49,358 bases of DNA from Gonium pectorale (taxonomy: Eukaryota > Chlorophyta > Chlorophyceae > Chlamydomonadales > Volvocaceae), in contig LSYV01000050.1 of assembly GCA_001584585.1 (NCBI GenBank), forward strand, positions 369,019 through 418,376, read 5' to 3'. The notes below the pieces were generated by a model. It had not been told where the DNA came from. It did no database searches and saw nothing but the letters and a program-made list of their open reading frames with translations. The position numbers and the translations under genes were made by a program. Positions 32,711 to 41,596 of this stretch are shown piece by piece; within the stretch, counting starts at the first letter, position 1, and the number at the start of each line of letters is the position of its first letter.

Positions 32711-34189
32711 CGGCGTGGGTTGGGGTTTAGGGACCCACAGTTGCGATGTGCGCCCCCCCCCTACGACGAGTGACCAACGTTACGGAGTACGTATGTCTGT
32801 GATTAGGAAACGTGTCCCAAGGACCCAAGCCGCCCTTCGGAAGTGGGCCCGGACGGGGCAGGCGCGCTGTAGGTCACGGGGTCTCCAAAACGTCCCGGGC
32901 GCAAGCGCGAAGGTGTCGGCTGGCACCTGCAGCAAGGGGTCGCCGTAACGCCTCCCTGCTGCGGAGAGGAGAGAGGGGCAATGCCGTGTGCGGCATACGG
33001 GGCGCATGGCATCCAGGGCCCGGTCGCATTCCCAGGTGCAATGCGCACTCGCTGGGCTGGAGGAGTCCATGCTGTCTTGCTTCTGGGCCTTCTCAGCGAT
33101 GCCGTACCCGTAGAGGAAGTAGCTACCAGGCACGACGCGCACCAACATGAGCTTGAGGACTATGCTCGGGTATATTCGGGTTGCATTACACCCTGCTGTT
33201 GGCGTCCTTTGGGGTTGAAACGGTCCCGCTGAGCCGATCGCCGCTACGGTAGTGCTGACATTCATGCTATTTTCCGGGGGGGACTTGTGCAACAGTGGAT
33301 TGATGCTTTTTTGAGGCGCAATGCTGTGGCTGAGATCGCCACCGCAAAGCCTATGCTCAGGCCGGGCCGTTGGTTGATCATTGTTGCAAGGCGGCCGTTG
33401 TTCGGTGTCGCTCGTCCACAACCGACCAGAGACCCGTCGCACATGTGGCTGACAATGCAGCCCGTAGACCCCAGGGATAGGGCGGAGACATGAGCGGGTG
33501 CAGTGGTACCTGCCGGATGCCGCGTTAGCCGTGCTGCTGGGTTATGCCGGACGCTGCGTGAAGCAGGCCTGTGACTTGCAGTGAGGGCAACTTCACCTGA
33601 GCAAAGCGCTGTTGCCGTATTGTTCCTCATGGCACTCATGGCGTCCGCGTGAAATGCGCCCCTCGCCGATTATGACACGTGCCTCTTTCTCTACGCTTGC
33701 TTGTGCCTTTGCACCCACTACCGCACCTTGCGAAGTAGGCTTCAGTACAAGGTATGCCAATGGAACCCGGCCGCGGCAACTGGTGGTTCAACACTTCTAG
33801 GCACCAGCGATGGTGCGCACTGCCATGGCACCGGCCGTCTACGCGGTGAAAGGCGAACGACATGCCCCGAATCCATTTGTACAGTTATGCCGCACTACAA
33901 GCGTCCACTGTTGTACATCATGGCTGGCTGGGCAACTGGGCCAAGCCCCACCCGTGTAGCCGACAGTCACGTGCTCTCGCGAGCACTGGCGGCGGTCCCA
34001 ACCCTGCCCGAACCCAGCCACGCCCCATGCGCCAGAAGTTCTTCTGTTCCGTATGTACCGTTATGCGGTTCAGTGCCCGCGACGCGACCCGTTTCCCTTC
34101 CTACTTTGCCCTTTGCCCCAGCTCTCGACGTGTCTGGGACCCGCCTCCTGCCCGGCCACCGCTGCAGCACTACAGCCGTGAGACGGCCG
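32711..34189. other. Convergent 3' intergenic region
   Basis: Lies between the 3' ends of the + strand J-protein gene and the - strand signal-anchored gene. Minus-strand TGTAA (TTACA at 33186-33190) is a candidate poly(A) signal for the latter. The minus strand around 33200-32950 reads LMLVRVVPGSYFLYGYGIAE in one frame, which looks protein-like but I cannot assign it. No other gene is recognised. Confidence 0.4.
33186..33190 (-). terminator. Candidate TGTAA poly(A) signal
   Basis: TTACA on the + strand reads TGTAA on the minus strand, the usual green-algal poly(A) signal. It lies about 1 kb beyond the stop codon of the minus-strand gene ending at 34190. A five-base match is weak evidence. 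Confidence 0.25.
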
Positions 34190-37100
34190 CTATTCGTCAG
34201 ATGGCGGTGGGCGTGACGGCTGGCCTGCGGGGTCCCTGGCTGGTTCCTGACCCATGGGTTGGACCGCAGGGCTCCGGCTTGCGGAACGCCAGACCACAAC
34301 CCCACGCTCTGCCTTGTTCGCAGACCCTCCGGAGTTACCCTCCTGTGCTCCGTCCTTGCCGCTGCTGCCAGCCATTGAAAGAGGCTTCGGCCTCGCCTCG
34401 GGCTGTTCTTCCCGCGCAGAGCCGGCGCTTGTGGGCGTCTCTGTCTGCGCAGCGCCCCGCTGAGCTGGCGGCAGCGGAACGCGGGTCGGCCTTGTCGGCG
34501 GCATGAGCGGAGGCGGGGCCGGCGGCGGAGCGTTGCGCGGCAGCGGGTCCAGTGGGCTGCGCTGTGTCGGCATGGGAGGCCGGGCCCTAGCGAGCGGTTT
34601 CGGCCACAGATCAACGTCAGCGTGTGCCGGCCTTGCAGCAGTCGACGGAGAGCCAGAAGGGCCTGCACCAGGGACTGGGCCCCCCCTACCGCCAGCTATG
34701 GGAACCGACTTCAGCCACGTCTCCGGATGCTCTTCAAGGGTCGAACCCGCGGCCGGCAGGTCCGGGGCCGGGCGGGAGGGCACTTGTCGTGGCGGCGCGA
34801 TGCTAGGGGCCGGCGGCGGCGGTGGCGATCTGCGCCGGTAAACCACAACCTCGTCGATTGGCATCACTTCGCCCTCAGCTGGTGTCGGCGACGAGGTCGG
34901 AGCCTGAGATATGCTCGGTGCTTCCCCTGATACCGCTGGTGTCGGAGGCGGCGCTCCCGGCTCGGACAATGGCGCGCGGTCCAGCGGCGGCGGCGACGGC
35001 TTTCGGCGGTAGGGCTGAACAGTGTCCGCCACACTGCCTGGGGGATCATCCGACTGGTCGCCCGCGCCGCCCTGCTGCGACAACGGTGGAGGCGGGGCTG
35101 AGAGCCCCGGCATGACTGATGGCCTGGGCGGAGGCGGCAGGAGCCGGGTATCGCGTGGCGGCGGTGGCTCCGTGCTGGCGCCCCGCGAAGGCAAGGGAGG
35201 CCGGGCCCGGGCGAGCGGTGGGGCAGGACCGCGCGGCGGCGCGCTTGGCCCTCGGTTGCTGCCCCCAACGTCGCCGCCAGCATCAGACGGCGCACGTTGG
35301 GGGCTGCCACCGGTGTTGCCGCCGCCACCACCGGGCCGGATGTAGACCTCTGGGTCTTCGGTGCGGATGGGAGTTAGCTCCGGCTCCGGACCTGACGGCG
35401 CGCTGTCGTTGGCCCTCCGCAGCAGCACCGCGGTATTGGTGCCGTTGCCGGGCGCCGGCGCGGCGGCGGAGGCGGCCTCGAATGTAGGCCCGCCCGTGAC
35501 GTTCCTTGTGGCCAGGTTGTCACCGCTGAAGCCCGAGAACTGGCCCTGTGGGTCGGCAGGTGACATGTATGGGACCCGGAGGGATGGCGTGGCGTGGCGT
35601 GGCGTGATGACAGATGATTGCCCGGGGTGAAGAGTGGAGTATTGGGACGCCGGTACGACACAGATGCAAGTAACCTCGTGCTGCCAAGGCCCTTCTCATT
35701 CGGCCGCCCGACCGCCTCTTATCCGGAAAGCGCCCACGGGACTTCTATTATCTCTGTGGAAAGGTTACAGGCAGAGAGGCGAGAAACAGCAGGCATCGGG
35801 AGGGATGGATAGTCCTCCCGTGACGAGAATCGCCGACAGCCTGTCTGCCAGTCCTTGCGCCGAACGGCCCAACACGCCAGCGAACCTAGCAAGCAGCCCC
35901 GGCACAAGTCCCACCCTTAGGAAGAACTGGTTGAGCACGGGGACAATGTCCAGCTGCCGCGCTGAGGTCCTGTGGGCACACGGGGTCATGTACCACTGTT
36001 GGCGCAGCAGTGCACAGCACCGTTCTCGATGGCCGGAACAGCTCGGCCCGTGAGGACGGGTACCTCTGGACGGGTAGGATGGGAACTGGCCAGGGGCATA
36101 CCACGGCACTGCCGCTACGCGCGTCCTTGTTGCTGGCGCCCAGTGCAGGACCACCGCTATGACTTGCGGCCCTTCACCATCCACGGCGTGCTGTACACGC
36201 TGGCTACAACGTTAGGACTGCAGATGGCTGACAGTCCCAACATGCCTAATGGATCAGCTCGCGAGCCAAGCTTCCAGTACCTGCGTCATCTCAGCTGGGA
36301 ACTCCCCCCCCCCAGCCCACGAACAAACCAACCATTAGCCTAAGGAACCAGCAGCCAACCGACCAACCTGAAGGTGTAGCTGGACACGCCGCCGCCGACC
36401 TTGTAGGTGGTGTCCGTTCCGAACGCCCGGCTGTAGCTGCAGGAGCGGCCGGTGTGCGTAGGCGCTGTGTAGTAGGTGCTCGTGTATGTTGCTGGTGGGG
36501 GTGTGGGGGGTGGGGGTGCAAGGGGAGCGGGGCCGGGGCGGGCCGGGGCCGACGCATTGGCGCGTTTGCAATGGGCATCATCATCGCGTCAATGATGTGG
36601 CTGTATGCGGAGGCTGCAACCCGCAAGGTAAGCATGCCCAGCAGCACAGCACCGCCGCATCACCGTCCACGGCACGCGCACGGGCAGGCGGGATGCAACG
36701 GAGAGCCACGCACGTGCACTCCCCCCTCCCTGCCGCCCCGCCCGGCGTCACAGGGCACACACCCGGTGTTAGCGTGATCGTCAGCTGCGCGGGGTCGCAG
36801 TTGTCCCAGTCGATGTACCGCCGCCCGGTGGCCTCGTCCACCAGGATGGGGCACTCGGCGGGGGTGATGGCGAGCGTGAAGCTGGGCCCGCGGTACTCGC
36901 CGAGGCGCAGCTGCGTCGAGGTGGTGGCGGGCGGCGTGCAGTAGTCGTTGAGGGCCGTCCGCAGCAGGTCCCGGAACTGCACGGCACCGGAGCACATACA
37001 GCGGGGGGAGCGGTGGCGGGTGGGGAGGGGTTATCAAATGCCGGATGCTGCGAGAGCGAAGGCCGCGGTGACGAGTGCGGCAATGTCATCGCGCGCGGCG

Positions 37101-39137
37101 GAGCGGGGCAGAGCAAAGAGTAGCCGATGGGAGGAGTGGAGCGGAAAACGGGATAGCAATGGAAGTGCACGCGTGTGCGATGATCTGGGTGGACGTGTGG
37201 GTGGGATAGACGTTCGAATATGTTAGAGTAATGAGGTGCCGTCCCCGCACACACGCCGGGGCTGCCTTTCCCACTGCAAGCTAGAGCCGTGAGGGGCCGC
37301 TGCAAACCCGACGTTTCCCCGGCAGCGCCTCGAGTCCGCCCGATTCCCCGATACGGTACGATACGGTACTGCGCGCGCACACCACGGTACGCCGCGCCCT
37401 GGAAGCGATATGGTACAGGAACAAGCCCCTTGCGGCCCCTCGCTCACTGCCTGAAGCGACTGCGGCAGCGGCAGCAGGTTGGAATTGATCAGGTTGTCAA
37501 GCGGCGCGGTGGCCAGGTAGGCCAGGTCGCGGATCCAGTTGAGGCGCAGCAGGTTGTTGTTGGCCTCTGCAGCGAGCGTCGCCAGGAAGCGGGAGGCTGC
37601 GAGCGGCGGAGGGATCGGCACAGGTGGCTTCCGAGGGTTGGGGTTGGAGTTGGGCTGCGAACGAACGGTGCCATGAAGGGGGCAGTGTGGCCCAGCTATG
37701 GGGTCTGGGCGGCGCGTCAAATGCGCATAGGTCTGGCGGGGGCCGCAGGGCGGGGGCCAGAAATAGGGAAAGGCATCCTCACTAGAGATGGGGCTGAAAG
37801 CTCGCATGCCACGAGCGCGAAGGGCAACGCAGCAGCAGGAACCACACCGGCACCCCCCGGGTTCAGTTACCCGCCCGGCCGGAGCGCTGGAGCGGCTGGC
37901 GCTCACCTCCCCCGACCAGGTCGAAGAAGTTTCCGAACACGAGGCGGAAGGCGCTGGCGTAGCCCTGGTCACCCTCTTGCAGCAGCCGGCGGCGCCCCCG
38001 TGGGTCGCCCTCACCCCGCCCCGCGGGATGACCGCTGTCGCTGTCTCTGCCGCTGCTGCGGTCACTGCCTGCCCAGCCGCCTGCGGCCGCGTCGGCCGCG
38101 TCGACCGCCCGGCCCCCCGCCCCGCCAGTGCCTGCTCCCGCCCCGCCGACGCCAGAGGTGCCGGGTATCGTTCCAGGCGCCTGCATCGCCTCCACGTTGT
38201 CTTCCCAAGCGAAGGGGTCCAGCAGCAGCGCGCCATCGCCGTCAGCATCCGCCAGTAACGAGGTGTAGCGGCCACCGGCGCTGCCGCCGACCATCGCGGC
38301 CAGCTGCGGGCTGGACGGTCGGTTGGCGCGTCCGGCCGCCTGCCCCTGCTCCGGCAGCTGTGCCTGCTGATCCACGCCCCAACGCGCCGCCATGCGGATA
38401 AGGAGGTCCTCCGCCATCAGGAGGCTGATGCCGTCCAGCCCACGGCGGAACGGCGGCTCGTTCGCCACGCCGCCGCCGCCATCGCTGCCGCCAGCTCTTG
38501 CCGCAGGCCCTTCAGTCCCTGGTCTTACCTTCGCTTCTTCAGATTCAGCTCCAGCTCCAGGGTCCAGGCGACCGCCGGCGAGCAGTTCCAGCTCGTGGAG
38601 CAGCACCCGCCAGGCTGAAGCCCAGGCAGAGGGCAATCGCGAGGGGGGATGCGTTTTGGGTGGGGGCGACGGTTACAAGGGGGCGGCATTTCCACCTTCC
38701 GGTCATCTTGCATGTGTACAACAGGTCAGTCTAGAGCCCTTGCTTCGCTACAGTTGCTGCTGCCCAGCCGCGCGTCCCGGGCGCCGCAGGAGACGCCGGC
38801 GGGCGGGGCTTGATGTGAGCCGACCGTTGCAGCGGGCCTGAGGTCTTCCTGGTCAGCCCCTAAGCAAATCGCTTGCGACCGCACCGTCCGCCGCCAGCTC
38901 TGTCGGGTCGTCCACGTCCGGGGGCTGCGCGAGCGCAGGCCCGAGGGGCTCCTGCGGAAGCTGTGCGCCGCCGGCCTCCATCGTGTCAGGCGCTGTAAGG
39001 ACAGATGCCGCGTGGGTCGACGGTACGGCGAGCACCAGCGCCGCGGCGATCAGCGCGGCAATCAGGATACGCTCGTGGGAGCGCAGCAACAACTGGGGCC
39101 ACCGAGGCCTGCCCACAGAGCGGGGGCGGGATGCCAT
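34190..39137 (-). CDS. Signal-anchored protein with Cys-containing ectodomain and Pro-rich tail, family unknown
   Basis: Seven exons: 39137-38885, 38614-37907, 37596-37448, 36976-36763, 36491-36368, 35969-35915 and 35545-34190. All join in phase to about 952 residues. ATG 39137 has context GCCATGGC. Residues about 26-46 (ILIAALIAAALVLAVPSTHA) form a signal peptide or anchor. Then come an acidic Gly-rich region, a helix-rich part (FLATLAAEANNNLLRLNWIR, PLDNLINSNLLPLPQSLQ), and a segment with spaced Cys (NDYC, AECPILVDEATG, IDWDNCDPAQL, GRSCSYSRAFG). The last ~450 residues are a disordered Pro/Ser/Gly tail with internal repeats (LARARPPLP / LARARPPMP; EEHPETWLKS / EEQPEARPKP). I do not recognise the family; a cell-surface or extracellular-matrix role is inference. 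The last exon could instead be a separate gene starting at ATG 35566. Confidence 0.6.
35587..35606 (+). repeat. (GGCGT)4 short tandem repeat
   Basis: Four GGCGT units in an intron of the signal-anchored gene, about 40 bp from the acceptor of its last exon. Confidence 0.6.
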
Positions 39138-39883
39138 GGCCCACGGCCCATCCAAGTGGTCGCCACCACGCTACTAGATGCTGGCGTTGTTTAAGTCCAG
39201 TGCTGCAGCGAAGCTTCATCTACCAGGGCTTCAAGAGAGTCAAACATTACGGTGTGGAGTCGCTCGGAGGCGGGTGCACCAGCGGGCCCCCCCGAGTCGC
39301 ACCATCCTAGGCCGTGCGGTGCGACACAGTCCACAACAAGCGGCTGCACTCGCCGTCGTGGTGAACTGACTTACAAAAGTGAAGCGCAGCAACAAGCAGG
39401 CTCGGGTAACGCGTCCATTCGCGTCGCTGCTGCGTGCGCGAAACCTACCTACGGCCGCGCTGGCTAGCGCTACAGGACCTCCTAAACCCGGCTGCCGCAC
39501 AGCTCGCCCCTACGGATACCACCTCGACCGCAGCCGCAGCCGTCTTGCGTTCCAGGCACCACCTTTACGCGCCTCCAAGTGACTCAGTCAGCAGGCGCGG
39601 CTTAGCCGCTAACCATGTGCCGTGCACCAGTCACGACTGGTCCTCCGCGGGGGGGCGGTGTGGTACCGGTGTCTTGCAGGAGTGACGTGTCAGATGGGTC
39701 TTTTATCCTATCAGCCATGTCTGCCAACAGCCACCGGTGCCCGTGCACCGCACCGCACCAGGCACCAAGCAAGGGAGGGCAAGGGAAGGCTAAATACTAC
39801 TGATTGCAGAGGGCCGGAAGCTCATGGTGACATGATACAATGCACACACGCAAGTCATGCTCCCCTACAGCCAGCTGATGGAG
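39138..39883. other. Upstream region of the signal-anchored gene
   Basis: Carries the promoter of the minus-strand gene at 39137. No coding sequence is recognised; TTACA (minus-strand TGTAA) occurs near 39370. Confidence 0.35.
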
Positions 39884-40031
39884 TTGGGCGCTGAGCTCAC
39901 GGGTCATAGTCGGGCTGTGCAGCGGGCTGCGTTGCTGGCGGTGCCGCGGCTGATGCAGGCGCCAGGCGGAGACTGCACGGCCGCCGCAGCCACAGGCCCA
40001 AACGTCAGCACCAGTGGCTGCGCTGCTGCCG
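39884..40031 (-). pseudogene. Broken copy of the VAC14 C-terminal exon end
   Basis: TTGGGCGCTGAGCTCAC, then GGGTCATAGTCGGGCTGTGC and on to GGCTGCGCTGCTGC match 41610-41783, the 3' end of the last VAC14 coding exon. The copy lacks 13 bp (GAACGGGTTGAAC) that in the gene encode the NPF region, and a further ~15 bp near 40010. The deletion sits at a short GAACGGGT direct repeat. No other VAC14 exon is present nearby, so this is a fragment, not a second gene. Confidence 0.85.
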
Positions 40032-41089
40032 ACCGTGTGGTGGTCACTGACGGCTTGAGCTTCATCAAGGTGGCCTGCAGCAGCCCAGCTGTGGTGCTGC
40101 CGCGCGCCGGGTGCGGGCAAAGGAACCCCGACCTCAGGGGCCCAGGGGACATTCAGGTGGGTTAGCGACGGAGACAGGTTCAGTGTAGACAGGACTGGCT
40201 GCATTGCACAGGCTGATCGTGTTCGGTGTGCACCTCGCAGGCGCAGCCCTGTGTTCTATGTATCGTGCCTGGACGGCGGCATGCTGACAGCAACCCGCTC
40301 CACGGTGGAAGCTATTGGGAGGCTGCCTGGCTGCCGGGTCCCGTCGTTGGACTCCTCTCCCGTCACTAGTGAGCGGCAACGCCAGTTGGAGAATTTTGCA
40401 ACGAACTATCAACTATGTGGACGTTATGCGACAGCTGGGCGCAAAGCGCCGGCGCGAGTGAAGCGAGGGCACGTTTTGCAAGCGGATGACGTGGCTGCGT
40501 TCTTGTGGTCCCAGAGTTGGCAACGAGTTGTGGTCTCAGGGCCGCAGGATTCGACAATGGGCAGCAAGCGGGTGGCAGATGCATAGGCATGCTTGGCCCG
40601 CAGCACAGGTGGGAGGGGTAGGTAAAGTACGCAGCTGACTTTCCGTGACCAGGTGTGGCGACCGTTTGGATGCCCCGACCTGGAAATGGAGAACAGAGAT
40701 AGGGTAGGCTACCTCTACGATCATACAGACCCGAAGGGCATCGGGTACAAGGCATGTCGGACGGAGGAGCCGAGCAGACAGGCCCTCCCGGATTGGGCCA
40801 GCGGCAAAGCTACCTGGTGCAGTGTGAGGCGGGCCTGGTACTGTCATGATAGACAGCTGTCCCATAACAGACATTTGCTTACTTCGAATGCCTGAATAGA
40901 CCTGACGACAAGCTGGAACTCAGGATTGTGGTTGTTGCGCGCGTACGGTGCGTAACGCAGCAGGGCACAATGAACGTATGTAGTATACGGCTAGTGATTG
41001 TTAATTCCCCGATTTGCGGTCCGGTGCTTGGCAGCGCGTCCACGTTTCAAATATAGGTTCAGGCCCGCGTTACGTCAGCAAGAAACGTC
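40032..41089. other. Unassigned segment with two + strand open frames
   Basis: Open frames at 40251-40586 (SERQRQLENFATNYQLCGRY... LQADDVAAFLWSQSWQRVVV) and 40653-40895 (WRPFGCPDLEMENRDRVGYL) look more protein-like than most shadows, and plausible CAG acceptors precede both (near 40240 and 40653). I recognise no family. They may be exons of a small gene or mobile-element remains. Confidence 0.35.
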
Positions 41090-41325
41090 CGGAGGCCGAT
41101 GCCGTCGAGCCCACGGCGGAACGCCGGCTCGTCCGCCACGCCCGGCCCCAAAGCCGCCAAAGCCCCCAAAGTGCATCGCTGGCGACCGCGCCGTCTGCAG
41201 CCAGCTGCCGGCTCAGATGCGTCATTTCCTTCCAAGGGTGTTGCACGCGGGAGAGCAGCCATGTGCCAATAGCGAGGGGGCGGCCTGGGATAGCTGCCAG
41301 GCCCACGGCCCACCCGACTTCTCAC
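41090..41325 (-). pseudogene. Degraded copy of exons 1-2 of the signal-anchored gene
   Basis: 41098-41140 (GATGCCGTCGAGCCCACGGC, GGAACGCCGGCTCGT, CGCCACGCC) matches 38428-38474 in exon 2 of the neighbouring gene. 41183-41215 (GCGACCGCGCCGTCTGCAGCC) matches the exon 1 donor region near 38875-38900, and GGCCCACGGCCCACCC near 41300 matches the start region at 39138-39152. Order is collinear but the segments between are shortened. On the minus strand it still reads LAADGAVASD. Confidence 0.75.
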
Positions 41326-41596
41326 CACTCGTTCCTAACGACACTTGTCCCATCCCTCCAGTGCTGCAAAGCAGCTCCTGGTGGCACGTGAGGGCCCAAG
41401 GAACTCAGTGCAGCAACAATGACGCTAAAAATGAGGCAGCCACACCCCTGCCACCATACAGAGCTGGATCCCGAAGGGGTCCTGTCCGCCACCTGTACCC
41501 GTGCACCACCAAGACCAGCTAGTGGTTGCGTGATCCCGGCAGCTCACGGCGACGTTGCGAATACTAACGACGCGCTACACTGAAGTGTTGAGACTG

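Noticed and set aside
32715..32735. Interstitial telomere repeat (GGGGTTTAGGG)
   Set aside because: A single unit in the 3' flank of the J-protein gene, well within chance in this sequence.
35564..35566. Independent single-exon gene starting at ATG 35566
   Set aside because: The CAG at 35546-35548 joins in phase to the preceding exon at 35915-35969. I prefer one gene, but I cannot exclude two.
37289..38401. 370-codon + strand open frame
   Set aside because: Antisense to exons 2 and 3 of the signal-anchored gene, whose minus-strand exons join in phase.
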